Shown: positions 24,775-32,222 of the stretch, piece after piece
Layout: each line of letters starts with the position of its first letter
How positions within the stretch are numbered: position 1 is the stretch's first letter
Origin: a virus
DNA length: 47,642 nt
Strand: one strand, 5' to 3'
Virus record (IMG/VR): IMGVR_UViG_3300046798_000067
Span: 1 to 47,642 of that record
Position numbers and translations under genes: made by a program
Notes under the pieces: generated by a model
The model's input: only the letters and a program-made list of their open reading frames with translations
Told to the model about the DNA's origin: nothing
The model's database searches: none

Positions 24775-27113
24775 TGCCGACGATCAACGATCTCCTCGAG
24801 CAAGCCTACGGGCCTGACGGCGGGAAGTCCGAAGGCACGCGGGCGTTCGAGGCGGCGACATCCGCGACCCCGATCTCCCTCGGCCGGACCGAGCCCCTGG
24901 CGCAAGCGGCACAGTCCGACGAGAAGGGCATCTCCGCCCTGCTCGACTTCACGAACCCCCGTAACATGCCGCAGGCCGCGGGTGCGGCTATCCAAGCGGG
25001 CGGTACGGCTATGCTCGGCCCAGAGGCGAGCGTACTGATGCGCCTCCTCGTGGGAGCGGGTACGTCCATGCTCGGTGGAGCGATGCAGCGGGGAGAAGTC
25101 ACCCCGAGCGGACTCATGCAGGACGCGGCCCTTGGGGCAGGCAGCGAAGGGCTCGTATCGGGCGGCGGGTGGCTCGAGCGACAGTTGAGCGGGAAAGCAG
25201 GGCTACAAGCCGAAGCGGCCGCCGCAGAAGCCGAAGCAGCATCCAATCTCGCGGCCACTCGGAGCAATGCCGAGCTCGCGCAGAAGGCGAAGCTCGCCGA
25301 TGTCGAAGGCGCTGCTGCCGCAAAAGCAACAGCCGAGCAAACGGCATTCGACACGGCACGGACGGGGGCTATCGAGGATCAGAAGGCCCGGCTTGCCGAC
25401 GTATCGAAGGCAGCGGGAGCGGATGCTCTAGCGGGACGTGAGGCAGCGGTCTCTGACGTGGAGAGCGCCAGGGCGAAGCTCGATGATCTCCTGCTCCGGC
25501 ATTCGGACCGCGCCGCTCAGCTTGCCCACGGCGACGCGCTCGAGGCCGAAGTCCGGAGAGTCATCGGAGCCCCGTCTCCTCTCGAAAACCCGACGATCGA
25601 GAGCCTGAACGAAAGAGCCATGCCCGTTCGGTCCTTGGCGGAGCGAGGCGTCAGGGGCGTCTTTCGCGGCATCGGGCAGAAGTTCGAGGACCTCCTTCAG
25701 CCCTACTACCAGCTCCCCGTCTCGGGGGACTTCCGCTCCATCGTTGATGCGGAACGCTCCACGCTCGAGGCTGGCGGACAGACCGTGACGCCGAAGATGA
25801 CGAAGCTGATGGACGAGGTGGCGGGACTGAATCCACCCACCCCGCCCCCTCCGCCCTCCGGCCTGGTAGACCCGCGAGACGCGAACCGCCCTGGCCGGAT
25901 GACCCAAGCCGAAATCAAAGCGCGGACAATGGGTATGCTCGGACGAGGGCAGCCAGGGACGACCGTTCAAGAAGTGGACGGGCTTCGGAGGCGGCTGACA
26001 GGCGTCGTGACGGGCGACGGATCATCGACTGATCGGCTCGTTGCGAACCGGATGATCCAAGCTCTCGATAGCCACCTCGAAGGCGTCCTTCCTCCCGAGA
26101 CGCAAGCCGCGTGGACGCAGCTACGGAGCGACTGGCGAGAGGCCAACAACGTATTCTCCCCGAACTTCCGTTCCATGCTCTTCAAAGCCGATACGCCGGA
26201 GAGAGTAGCGGATGTCCTCTACGGGTCGGCGCAGGGGAAGAATGCGGACCGCGTCCTGACGGTCCTCGGGAAGACTCCGCCCGCAGAGAAGCCGCTTCTC
26301 CGGTCTGCGTTCGCCGAGAAACTCGCACGCGGGGATGTAGTCAAGAACGTCGAAGGGCTCGATCCTCGGGTCTTCAAGGCATTCTTCAACGGGAGCGGAT
26401 TCGAGAATCCGAAGGCATGGACGGACGCTCTCCGGACGAACATTTCCGAGAAGTTCGACATGCCGACGATCCTGTCAAATCCCGTTACGGCTGCCAAATT
26501 CAACGCCCGCATCCAGGAAGGCATGAACTCCTTCGGTGCTCGCAAGGCACAGGCAGCTATCGATGCCGCCGAGGCTCATCTCCGCTCGGTGAAAGATCCG
26601 GGTGCGGCAATCGCAGATGCGATGAAGGGCGAGCTTACGCCCCCGCAAGCCGGAGATATCGCGATGCGCGGGAAGGCCCGTCCCGACGTGAATCAGGCGG
26701 TTGCCTCGGCTCGCGCAGCCGAGCTCACGCCCCCGCAGGCGGGTGACGTTGCTACGGCGGGCATGGAGCGCCCCGACGAAGCGCGAGTACGAGGCGGCAT
26801 GGAGGGGATGCGAGAACCGCTCCTCGGCCAGCATTTCTCCCACTACATCCAGCGCCACATGGCCTGGAAGGTCGGACTCTCGATGGCCGCTATCGGGATG
26901 GTGTCTCACAACCCCGCAGCCCTTGCCGTCCCGCTCGTCTACCTGGGCGGAAGTAAGGCAATCGGCTCGGCGCTCGCCAACCCGGTGATCGGGAAGACCT
27001 GGTACAACATGCTCACGTCGAAGAACTACGAGCAGGCTGGGTTCTGGCTCGGTCGGCTTGCGGCGGGAGTCTTGTCCGAGTCGGTCCGAGAAGCCCGCCC
27101 ACGCGACAAGTAG
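24774..27113 (+). CDS. Large internal virion/ejection protein, 779 aa
   Basis: This is the last gene of the late block. An N-terminal region with Ala/Gly-rich patches (GAAIQAGGTAMLGPEASVLM) is followed by Ala-rich coiled coil (about 145-245, EAAAAEAEAASNLAATRSNA). The sequence GELTPPQAGDIAMRG recurs about 30 residues later as AELTPPQAGDVATAG, an internal duplication. A hydrophobic C-terminal stretch (VGLSMAAIGMVSHNPAALAV) could insert in a membrane. It is probably injected with the DNA. Its last 88 bases overlap a convergent minus-strand gene. Confidence 0.55.
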   Translation: MPTINDLLEQAYGPDGGKSEGTRAFEAATSATPISLGRTEPLAQAAQSDEKGISALLDFTNPRNMPQAAGAAIQAGGTAMLGPEASVLMRLLVGAGTSMLGGAMQRGEVTPSGLMQDAALGAGSEGLVSGGGWLERQLSGKAGLQAEAAAAEAEAASNLAATRSNAELAQKAKLADVEGAAAAKATAEQTAFDTARTGAIEDQKARLADVSKAAGADALAGREAAVSDVESARAKLDDLLLRHSDRAAQLAHGDALEAEVRRVIGAPSPLENPTIESLNERAMPVRSLAERGVRGVFRGIGQKFEDLLQPYYQLPVSGDFRSIVDAERSTLEAGGQTVTPKMTKLMDEVAGLNPPTPPPPPSGLVDPRDANRPGRMTQAEIKARTMGMLGRGQPGTTVQEVDGLRRRLTGVVTGDGSSTDRLVANRMIQALDSHLEGVLPPETQAAWTQLRSDWREANNVFSPNFRSMLFKADTPERVADVLYGSAQGKNADRVLTVLGKTPPAEKPLLRSAFAEKLARGDVVKNVEGLDPRVFKAFFNGSGFENPKAWTDALRTNISEKFDMPTILSNPVTAAKFNARIQEGMNSFGARKAQAAIDAAEAHLRSVKDPGAAIADAMKGELTPPQAGDIAMRGKARPDVNQAVASARAAELTPPQAGDVATAGMERPDEARVRGGMEGMREPLLGQHFSHYIQRHMAWKVGLSMAAIGMVSHNPAALAVPLVYLGGSKAIGSALANPVIGKTWYNMLTSKNYEQAGFWLGRLAAGVLSESVREARPRDK

Positions 27114-27310
27114 TCGCTGTCCCCGAGTAGCGTCTTAGCGATATCAGCGAGGTCCCAGGCGAGTATCCTGGTACTCTCCTTCTGCGTCAGCTCCCCTTCC
27201 TCGACTCGCTTCAAGTGAGCGGCCTCGGCCTTGCCCACGATAAGCTGTAGGCGAGCCTTCGTCTGAGAGCTCACGAACTCGATCACCTTCACCGTCGTCA
27301 TCTTGCTCAT
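27026..27310 (-). CDS. Hypothetical protein, 94 aa (end of early operon)
   Basis: Begins MSKMTTVKVIEFVSSQTKA and is helical with mixed charge up to about residue 70; the end (SRGRASRTDSDKTPAASRPS) is disordered. It overlaps both the convergent late gene and, in another frame, the upstream membrane gene. No family recognised. Confidence 0.5.
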   Translation of the reverse strand: MSKMTTVKVIEFVSSQTKARLQLIVGKAEAAHLKRVEEGELTQKESTRILAWDLADIAKTLLGDSDYLSRGRASRTDSDKTPAASRPSQNPACS

Positions 27311-27395
27311 CGGGGGACATACAAGCTACCTCCATCGCCCCGAAGACAAAGCCGAGGCCGAGCCCGATGAGGAGCCCCAGGAGAAATCCAGTCAC
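27144..27395 (-). CDS. Small membrane protein overlapping the next gene
   Basis: GTG 27395 overlaps the upstream TGA. A single span (GFLLGLLIGLGLGFVFGAM) is clear. After CMSPDEQDDD the frame runs for another 45 residues over the start of the 94-aa gene, where the sequence looks like out-of-frame reading. The N-terminal half is convincing; the long C-terminal half is doubtful unless both frames are used. Confidence 0.5.
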   Translation of the reverse strand: MTGFLLGLLIGLGLGFVFGAMEVACMSPDEQDDDGEGDRVRELSDEGSPTAYRGQGRGRSLEASRGRGADAEGEYQDTRLGPR

Positions 27396-27565
27396 GGGAG
27401 CCCTAGGAGGCCGTGGAAGAGCGTCATGCACGCCGCCGCGATCACGACCCCGCCGATACACCCCGACATCAATGCCTCAACCGGCCTATCGATCGTGAAG
27501 AATCGCGCCGACGCGACGCCCCAACAACCTGCCAGCGCCATTGACACGATGGTTCCGGTAATCAT
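27392..27565 (-). CDS. Two-span small membrane protein, 57 aa
   Basis: Starts MITGTIVSMALAGCWGVASA, then a charged loop (FFTIDRPVEA), then a second hydrophobic segment (GCIGGVVIAAACMTLF). The stop overlaps the GTG of the next gene. Two short spans with a small loop recall holins or superinfection-exclusion peptides, but in the early operon the latter is more natural (inference). Confidence 0.55.
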   Translation of the reverse strand: MITGTIVSMALAGCWGVASARFFTIDRPVEALMSGCIGGVVIAAACMTLFHGLLGLP

Positions 27566-27736
27566 TCAGTTGGCCTTTCTCGGGGCGAGCTTCAGGATGC
27601 GCGCCTCGATGCCGTTCATCCGCACCCCATGCACGTCGTGGAGGAGCTTGTAGAGGAGGAGCAGGATTCGTTCCTCGGATTGGAGCACCTCCGCGACTTT
27701 GTTCTGCTGCGCGAGTTCTGCTTCCTGATCGATCAT
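27566..27736 (-). CDS. Hypothetical helical protein, 56 aa
   Basis: ATG 27736 overlaps the upstream TGA. The protein (MIDQEAELAQQNKVAEVLQS onward) is one long helix with leucines spaced as in a coiled coil, then LLLLYKLLHDVHGVRM. No motif recognised. Confidence 0.55.
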   Translation of the reverse strand: MIDQEAELAQQNKVAEVLQSEERILLLLYKLLHDVHGVRMNGIEARILKLAPRKAN

Positions 27737-27969
27737 GGCTTGCCCCCCGCCCGCGTTGACGAGCACGCGCTTTCGATGATCGCCCCGACTGCTCCGGCGA
27801 TACCAACGAGGCCGTGATCCTCGGCGAGGTACTCCGCTACCTGCTTCGCCACACGCTTGACGTCCTCCTCGGAGAGGAGCCTACGAGACCTGTGCTCACA
27901 CTCCGCGCGTAGGCGGATGTTCTCTTCGAGGGCCACGATCAGCGCATCCTTCGCGTCAGCCTTGGTCAT
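27733..27969 (-). CDS. Hypothetical helical protein, 78 aa
   Basis: Begins MTKADAKDALIVALEENIRL, predicted coiled coil, followed by EEDVKRVAKQVAEYLAEDHG and a small Gly/Ala stretch (GIAGAVGAIIESAC). It shares one base with the gene upstream and overlaps the gene downstream. Function unknown. Confidence 0.55.
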   Translation of the reverse strand: MTKADAKDALIVALEENIRLRAECEHRSRRLLSEEDVKRVAKQVAEYLAEDHGLVGIAGAVGAIIESACSSTRAGGKP

Positions 27970-28268
27970 CAGTTCACCACGACCCTTCGGCGCGTTATCC
28001 CCCGCAGGTTACGGCGCGGAGTCTCGACGAGCCCTTCGAGCGCCCGTCTCCGAACCGCACTCGCATCGAGTCCCAAGTAGTCGCAGGCTTCGTTGAACAT
28101 GATGTCTCCGACGAATCCGTTCTCGATCCAGCGCCGGGCATTCTTCTGGATCGACCCCTCCGGGAGCCCGAGGTCGTGGATGGCTCCCCCGAGGACAGCC
28201 TCGAATAGCTCCCTCACTCCCCTGTGCTGATCGAATGCGTTTCCCTGCTCCGGGAGGAGACAATTCAC
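27969..28268 (-). CDS. Helical DNA-binding-like protein, 99 aa
   Basis: GTG 28268 overlaps the TGA of the nuclease gene. The middle reads NARRWIENGFVGDIMFNEAC and then DYLGLDASAVRRRAL. This pattern (RRWI...F..ACDxLGLD...VRRRL) recurs in short phage and prophage proteins that I associate with helix-turn-helix folding. Basic C-terminus (NLRGITRRRVVVN). It is coupled to the DUF559-like nuclease, so the two may act together on DNA. Function not established. Confidence 0.5.
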   Translation of the reverse strand: MNCLLPEQGNAFDQHRGVRELFEAVLGGAIHDLGLPEGSIQKNARRWIENGFVGDIMFNEACDYLGLDASAVRRRALEGLVETPRRNLRGITRRRVVVN

Positions 28269-28615
28269 CTCGTAGAGCTCTGAGGGAACGATTGCCCCAA
28301 ACTCTTCAAAACTCGAATAACCTGCTGCGCTGCCTCCCCCGACCGGATTTGCTCCGGCACGTAAGTGAGCACCCACCAACCCTCCTCTACCGCCAAGTTC
28401 CGCTTGACAGCGTCTGAAATATGACCCGCCCCCCTCGTATGGCGGCCCCCCGTCCAGACGCCGCCATCGACCTCGGTTGCTAGCTTATAATCCGGCCAGG
28501 CTAGATCGAAGCGAAATTTACGGACCGGATGAAAGCGATGCTCATGCACGGGCTCCGGAGCCCCGAGTACTTTCAGGTGGAACGCCAGCATCTCGTGTGG
28601 GCTCGACCGTTTCAT
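28265..28615 (-). CDS. DUF559/Vsr-like endonuclease
   Basis: This 116-residue protein shows the compact PD-(D/E)XK-type core seen in DUF559 and Vsr: FRFDLAWPDYKLATEVDGG (Asp 37, Glu 48 and Asp 50), then GGRHTRGAGHISDAVKRNLA and EEGWWVLTYVPEQI, matching the usual strand order. Such proteins nick or resolve DNA structures. In a phage lacking other resolvases it could process branched DNA before packaging (inference). Start and stop overlap the neighbours. Confidence 0.65.
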   Translation of the reverse strand: MKRSSPHEMLAFHLKVLGAPEPVHEHRFHPVRKFRFDLAWPDYKLATEVDGGVWTGGRHTRGAGHISDAVKRNLAVEEGWWVLTYVPEQIRSGEAAQQVIRVLKSLGQSFPQSSTR

Positions 28616-28818
28616 CCCCGGTACTCGAGGCGCTTGTGGCCGAGTTCGTCCGTGACGACGTCCACGCTCGGCACGGCAGAGTCTATGACCGCATCGTCGA
28701 TGAGGCCCTGGACTTCCTCGATCTGCTCGTCGAGCTCGGAGATCTTGTCGTAGAGATGGCCGATGCGTTCGCGGAGCGAGTCAACGGCAGTCTTCAGCTT
28801 CTCGACGGTCGCCCTCAC
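28612..28818 (-). CDS. Coiled-coil protein, 68 aa
   Basis: Nearly the whole protein is a heptad-type coiled coil (VEKLKTAVDSLRERIGHLYD, then KISELDEQIEEVQGLIDDAV). Both ends overlap neighbours as ATGA. It may be an oligomerisation partner. Unknown function. Confidence 0.6.
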   Translation of the reverse strand: MRATVEKLKTAVDSLRERIGHLYDKISELDEQIEEVQGLIDDAVIDSAVPSVDVVTDELGHKRLEYRG

Positions 28819-29024
28819 TGGAACACCACCCCGGTGATCGCCCAGAGGAGCATGACCGCTACGAATGCGAGGACTGCGACGTAGACACAGATCTCCGCTC
28901 CGTCGAGGGGCTGGTAGTTCTTGAGCGGTGGCGGGAGCGTGAAGCTACGACTCCGCGCCACTTGCTCGGCGTATCCGGATTCGTCCTGTTGTCTCAGGAA
29001 GTTCGTTTCTGACTCCTTTGCCAT
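28815..29024 (-). CDS. Tail-anchored membrane protein, 69 aa
   Basis: The start is polar (MAKESETNFLRQQDESGYA) and the end is one membrane span (ICVYVAVLAFVAVMLLWAIT). ATG 29024 follows GGGGAGGAG, a strong ribosome site. The first 80 bases overlap the end of the upstream gene in another frame. It probably sits in the host inner membrane. Confidence 0.65.
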   Translation of the reverse strand: MAKESETNFLRQQDESGYAEQVARSRSFTLPPPLKNYQPLDGAEICVYVAVLAFVAVMLLWAITGVVFQ

Positions 29025-29190
29025 TTCTCCTCCCCTTCTCCATCAACGTGATGAGTTCTCGGACGAGCCGTTTGGCCCGTTCCCTGTAGCGGACTGGGCA
29101 ATTTATGTAGTGATCGACCATGTCGAAGCGGTCGCACCCGACGCAAGCGAAGTGTTTCAGGACGAGGGCCTCGAGTTCCCCTTGCTTCAC
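28945..29190 (-). CDS. Small Cys-containing protein, 81 aa
   Basis: GTG 29190 overlaps the upstream TGA. CVGCDRFDMVDHYINC gives a CxxC...H...C pattern that may bind zinc, followed by a basic helical part (VRYRERAKRLVRELITLMEK). The last 80 bases run over the start of the membrane gene. Likely nucleic-acid related, but unproven. Confidence 0.55.
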   Translation of the reverse strand: MKQGELEALVLKHFACVGCDRFDMVDHYINCPVRYRERAKRLVRELITLMEKGRRNGKGVRNELPETTGRIRIRRASGAES

Positions 29191-29423
29191 TTCCCGCCGT
29201 CCTTCTCGGCGAGACAATCGCGCAGCTCGCAAAGTTCCTGGCAGTTCTCGACGCCCTCGCGCCGGTCGGCGGCTTCGTCGTGGGCAATGAGGCGACGTGC
29301 CGCCGCGCGCAGCCGATCGCGTTCGGCTTCGAGCGCGGCGATGCGTTCCAGGGCTTTTGCGGCGATCCCATCCCGCTCGGCTTCGGCCCTTGCCAGGCGT
29401 CGCCCTAATGCCTCGATGGTCAC
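29187..29423 (-). CDS. Coiled-coil protein, 78 aa
   Basis: A long coiled coil (RRLARAEAERDGIAAKALER, then IAALEAERDRLRAAARRLIA) ends with CQELCELRDCLAEKDGGK. The last eight residues resemble the end of the upstream gene product (VGEKDGGK), so the two genes share a duplicated 3' end. Start and stop overlap neighbours. Confidence 0.6.
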   Translation of the reverse strand: MTIEALGRRLARAEAERDGIAAKALERIAALEAERDRLRAAARRLIAHDEAADRREGVENCQELCELRDCLAEKDGGK

Positions 29424-29701
29424 TTGCCGCCGTCCTTCTCACCGACAGCGCGCAGGACTTCGCCGAGCTTGTGTAGGTCTCCATGTCGCCACATGCCGCT
29501 ATCGTAGACATCAAGCCATTCACGAATGCCCGCGCGCAGCTTCTCGTTCTCGGCCTTCAGCGCATCCCGCTCGGCTTCGAGCTTCGAGAGCGCTGACGCC
29601 ATCTCGCTCGCAAGGTACGAAGCGGCTTCGTCGCCCCAGCCGCCACAGAACTCGACCGTTCGCTTGATGAAGTCTGCTGCCGTGAACGTCGGCGTGCTCA
29701 T
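29420..29701 (-). CDS. Helical protein, 93 aa
   Basis: ATG 29701 overlaps the stop of a tiny upstream gene. The first part (FTAADFIKRTVEFCGGWGDE) precedes a coiled coil (SALSKLEAERDALKAENEKL). The ending GEKDGGK matches the downstream gene. Unknown function; probably a paralogue of its neighbour in the coiled-coil part. Confidence 0.6.
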   Translation of the reverse strand: MSTPTFTAADFIKRTVEFCGGWGDEAASYLASEMASALSKLEAERDALKAENEKLRAGIREWLDVYDSGMWRHGDLHKLGEVLRAVGEKDGGK

Positions 29702-29805
29702 TGCCAATACCCCCAAAGGAACCAGCGGGCGGCCTCGTAGAGAGCGCTGCAGGCGCAGCCCGCGCAGGTATGAGGTGCCAAGGAGGCACCGTGCGGATGC
29801 GTCAC
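29698..29805 (-). CDS. Cys/Trp-rich microprotein, 35 aa
   Basis: GTG 29805 overlaps the stop of the upstream gene (GTGA), and its own TGA overlaps the next ATG (ATGA). The peptide has HTCAGCACSALYE followed by AARWFLWGYWQ. The Cys cluster could bind metal. The perfect double overlap is the evidence; the product is too short for family calls. Confidence 0.55.
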   Translation of the reverse strand: MTHPHGASLAPHTCAGCACSALYEAARWFLWGYWQ

Positions 29806-30191
29806 GCCTTCCCCTTCGTCGGCTCGAGCTTCCAGACCCTGAGCACCCGCGCTCCGCCCTCGAAGACAGTCCGTGTCGCATAGCGCTCCTGGTGAGTCCG
29901 GTGCCGATAGGTGAGATTCGCCCGCACCCGGTCGGCATCGAGGGGAGACTTCATCGGAACGTCCACCGAGTCCCCCGGCACCATCAGCGCAAACGGGTAC
30001 ACCAGGCGAGAGCCGTTCCCTCCGGTCGGCGGAGGCGGGACGCCGCGACTGATCTTGAATCTGCCTAACTCTGTCCTCACCTTACCCATGTCCATCTCCT
30101 TAACCCATGTGGGCGTGCGGTCCATGCCCATGTCCTTCAGTAGACTATCCCCTACTATAACCCACATGGGCATGTCAAACAGATACCTCAC
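29802..30191 (-). CDS. Hypothetical protein, 129 aa
   Basis: GTG 30191 overlaps the upstream TGA. An internal ATG at residue 34-36 preceded by AAGGAG could give a shorter form starting MGKVRTELGRFKISRG. The body is beta-rich (RLVYPFALMVPGDSVDVPM). Two near-palindromes, CCCACATGGG and CCCATGTGGG, lie within the first 90 bases. No family recognised. Confidence 0.55.
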   Translation of the reverse strand: MRYLFDMPMWVIVGDSLLKDMGMDRTPTWVKEMDMGKVRTELGRFKISRGVPPPPTGGNGSRLVYPFALMVPGDSVDVPMKSPLDADRVRANLTYRHRTHQERYATRTVFEGGARVLRVWKLEPTKGKA

Positions 30192-30301
30192 TTCTTCTCG
30201 AATACACTACGCCTGATCCATTCCTCGACGGCGCGGTTAACGCGGTCCGATACGAGGATGCCGACCAGGAATCCAAACGCGATTGCAACGAGAATCGTCA
30301 T
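30188..30301 (-). CDS. 37-aa membrane peptide
   Basis: ATG 30301 overlaps the stop of the replication-type gene. The peptide begins with one span (ILVAIAFGFLVGILVSD) and ends in a charged helix (VEEWIRRSVFEKK). It overlaps its downstream neighbour as GTGA. Likely a small inner-membrane protein. Confidence 0.55.
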   Translation of the reverse strand: MTILVAIAFGFLVGILVSDRVNRAVEEWIRRSVFEKK

Positions 30302-30738
30302 CGTTCCTCCGTTACCTTGAGCCCCTTCACAGGTGACACCTTCGCCTTAGCGAGCCCCTCGAGAATCCCCCGGATCGATACGAGCCCCTCTTCGGCCTCC
30401 TCGTCCGTCCTCCCGAATGCCTTTGGGAGCGGCGCGTAGTCGCGATTAGGGGCGCTTGGGGGCGGTTTCTGGGTCAGATCGACCAAGTATGCCTTCCAGC
30501 GCTCGGCGGGGCCGTAGAAGGTTTGGGCCATGAGGACATACTCGGTGCCTTCCTTGCCCGCGCGCCGGACGTAGGAGGCGTAGTTTTTGGTGGCTGTTAA
30601 GAGATCGAGAATCGTGGCCCCTTCGTTGATTCGGGCGAGCCATTTCTGGAATGCAGGTTTCTTAGGATTGTCAGGTCTCTTCGGATACAGGGACCAGGCT
30701 TCTTCGAACGTTTGTGAATACTCGAGTTTCTTCGTCAC
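30298..30738 (-). CDS. Replisome-organiser-like protein
   Basis: This 146-residue protein resembles the C-terminal domain of phage replication initiators: TFEEAWSLYPKRPDNPKKPA, then KNYASYVRRAGKEGTEYVLM and AQTFYGPAERWKAYL. In the family this part contacts the host helicase or loader. The usual N-terminal DNA-binding domain is missing. GTG 30738 follows GGGAGGAAG. It is the first gene after a 505-base control region, a fitting place for a replication gene and origin (inference). Confidence 0.6.
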   Translation of the reverse strand: MTKKLEYSQTFEEAWSLYPKRPDNPKKPAFQKWLARINEGATILDLLTATKNYASYVRRAGKEGTEYVLMAQTFYGPAERWKAYLVDLTQKPPPSAPNRDYAPLPKAFGRTDEEAEEGLVSIRGILEGLAKAKVSPVKGLKVTEER

Positions 30739-31243
30739 GATCTTCCTCCCCAGGAAGTGGGCTCATTCCGTGCACAACCAGCCGTGACCAAAAGAACGAT
30801 TTATCTTGGGCGTTTACGGGCCTCCTGTCTGGGGACACACACCCCCCGAAGCGACCTTATCTATTAAGGCACTAAGTTAAGAGAGAAGTAAAAAAACTAA
30901 CGACTACGAACTCGGTTCGCGTGACCCCTGGTCGCATGCGGGGGCGCTTACCTTGTCCGAATATGTCTTCACCACCATCAACCCGCGCGCCGTACACGGG
31001 GGGTAATCCGTGCGGACCTCGGAGCTTGGCCGGGGGGGTGATTGCCGCGCTCGGTCTGCGGTGACTCCGTGAACGCCGCAGGCGCTGATCCCGTCAGTTT
31101 TACGAGCGGACGGGAAAGAATCGAAGCTCGGTGAAAAGAACCCCTTGCGCATTTTACCGATCGCGGGGTAATCTTCGGTCAGTTTCTGCCACACAGAAAC
31201 AATTACTCTTCTGGAGACGGGGGAGTCAAGAAAAGGTTGGTCC
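30739..31243. other. 505-base noncoding control region, possible origin
   Basis: No convincing gene is seen. The region splits two minus-strand blocks. It holds CCTTA-TCTAT-TAAGG (30855-30869), an A/T-rich patch at 30870-30902, GTTTCTG-CCACA-CAGAAAC (31182-31200) and the terminator at 31231. A promoter for the replication-type gene should lie here, reading leftward; no clear -35/-10 pair stands out. The AT patch next to a replication gene makes it a candidate origin. Confidence 0.4.
31182..31200. promoter_or_regulatory. Inverted repeat GTTTCTG-N5-CAGAAAC
   Basis: A perfect 7-bp inverted repeat with CCACA between the arms. It lies in the control region upstream of the leftward replication-type gene. 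It could be a dimer-binding operator or a hairpin. No matching copy was noticed elsewhere. Confidence 0.45.
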
Positions 31244-31263
31244 TCACGGATTAACCTTTTTTT
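31231..31263. terminator. Putative bidirectional terminator
   Basis: AAAAGGTT (31231-31238) and AACCTTTT (31253-31260) form an 8-bp stem with a 14-base loop, followed by three more T on the plus strand. On the minus strand it sits at the stop of the zinc-ribbon gene and ends in TTTTC, so it may end the upstream early block. Confidence 0.5.
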
Positions 31264-31540
31264 GTATCCAAAATAGTTCAGCCAAATCCTTCAGCCACAT
31301 GGATGGAGGCTTTAGCGGGGGAGGGGTCCAGTCCTTCGGGCGCATCCACTCCGAGTACCCGCAGGCCCGGCAAGCGAGGTCGATAGCCTCCGGGTAGTGC
31401 ATGTCGCACGCGCTGTAGATCGTGTGGGCCTTCTGGTAGCTGACGAGAGGAGGCTCGGCCGCGCCGCACTTCGGGCAAACGAAAGGCTCGCTCACGCGCT
31501 TTTCGTCGTAGGGCGCGGGGATAGTTGTCCAGTGAGGCAT
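31244..31540 (-). CDS. Zinc-ribbon protein, 98 aa
   Basis: Two CxxC pairs are visible: FVCPKCGAAEPP (about 20-31) and LACRACGYSEW (about 55-65), a zinc-ribbon arrangement. The rest is Pro- and Trp-rich. It may bind DNA, RNA or a host protein such as RNA polymerase, as small phage zinc proteins do. It is the last gene of the upstream early block. Specific role unknown. Confidence 0.65.
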   Translation of the reverse strand: MPHWTTIPAPYDEKRVSEPFVCPKCGAAEPPLVSYQKAHTIYSACDMHYPEAIDLACRACGYSEWMRPKDWTPPPLKPPSMWLKDLAELFWIQKKVNP

Positions 31541-31918
31541 TTACTTCGCTCTCCACGTAATCGCTCGCCGCTCGTGCCATTTGCTCGTCCGCGCTTCTCC
31601 TCGCACGACTAGCCCCTTCCGTTCAAGCTCGATGAGTCTCCGGTGCGCGTTGCCGCTCAGTAAAAACCACTCGTCGAGCTCGCGGGCCGTAGAACCGGGA
31701 TTCTGGCGAAGAAGATCGAGCACGATATCCTGTAGCTTGCCGAGCTTCCCCGTCGAGCGGATATGGGCCTCGGCTTCGTGGCTGGTTACGGGGTCGGAGC
31801 CTCTGCTGCGGGGAATCTCGGCGTAGCCCTGCTTTTTCAATTCCTCGGCCCTCCCCTCCCAAGTCGGATCGACGAGCCGATAGACCGTCTTCCCGTACAG
31901 GTCGAGTTGCTTGGTCAT
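31541..31918 (-). CDS. Winged-helix DNA-binding protein, 125 aa
   Basis: ATG 31918 overlaps the upstream stop. The C-terminal half is a winged helix: LQDIVLDLLRQNPGSTAREL, then LLSGNAHRRLIELERKGLVV and RGEARTSKWHERRAITW as the wing. The first half starts QLDLYGKTVYRL and includes DPVTSHEAEAHI, known in other phage proteins that precede such a domain. It is a likely regulator or replication accessory. Confidence 0.7.
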   Translation of the reverse strand: MTKQLDLYGKTVYRLVDPTWEGRAEELKKQGYAEIPRSRGSDPVTSHEAEAHIRSTGKLGKLQDIVLDLLRQNPGSTARELDEWFLLSGNAHRRLIELERKGLVVRGEARTSKWHERRAITWRAK

Positions 31919-32106
31919 TCCTTCTCCTTCTTCCTCTGCTCTTCTTTCCTCTGTTCCTCGAAGGTTTCCTTGGTGACGGCGATGCACCGATCGATGACAT
32001 CCCCCGCGACGTTCAGGGCAAACATACGCGCCTGCTCGCGGTCGAGCGCCGCGTTCTGCGCGAACGCCTGAAGGAGCCTGCGGGCAACGATGTCCGCGAC
32101 GGTCAC
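31915..32106 (-). CDS. Hypothetical helical protein, 63 aa
   Basis: Begins MTVADIVARRLLQAFAQNAA and ends with a highly charged tail (EEQRKEEQRKKEKE). Overlaps both neighbours. No motif; the tail may bind nucleic acid weakly or be disordered. Confidence 0.55.
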   Translation of the reverse strand: MTVADIVARRLLQAFAQNAALDREQARMFALNVAGDVIDRCIAVTKETFEEQRKEEQRKKEKE

Positions 32107-32222
32107 GGCGCAACCCTTTCGACGACTACGAGCAGCATCCCGACTGCGGCGAGCACGATGAACCAGGAGACCAGGAGACCCGCCAGCAGATTAGCCCCAG
32201 GACTGCTAAGGAATTTACTCAC
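32103..32222 (-). CDS. 39-aa membrane peptide
   Basis: GTG 32222 overlaps the exonuclease stop. One span (LLAGLLVSWFIVLAAVGMLL) follows VSKFLSSPGAN. The downstream end overlaps the next ATG region. It belongs to the set of tiny membrane genes in this operon. Confidence 0.55.
   Translation of the reverse strand: MSKFLSSPGANLLAGLLVSWFIVLAAVGMLLVVVERVAP

Noticed and set aside
30104-30170. Operator pair CCCATGTGGG and CCCACATGGG
   Set aside because: Both lie inside the coding start of the 129-aa gene and encode the similar peptides PMWV and PTWV; chance or coding repetition is a simpler reason.
30904-31194. Minus-strand 96-codon frame in the control region
   Set aside because: No ribosome site, no overlap with neighbours, composition unlike the other early proteins, and it covers inverted repeats. 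Treated as noncoding.
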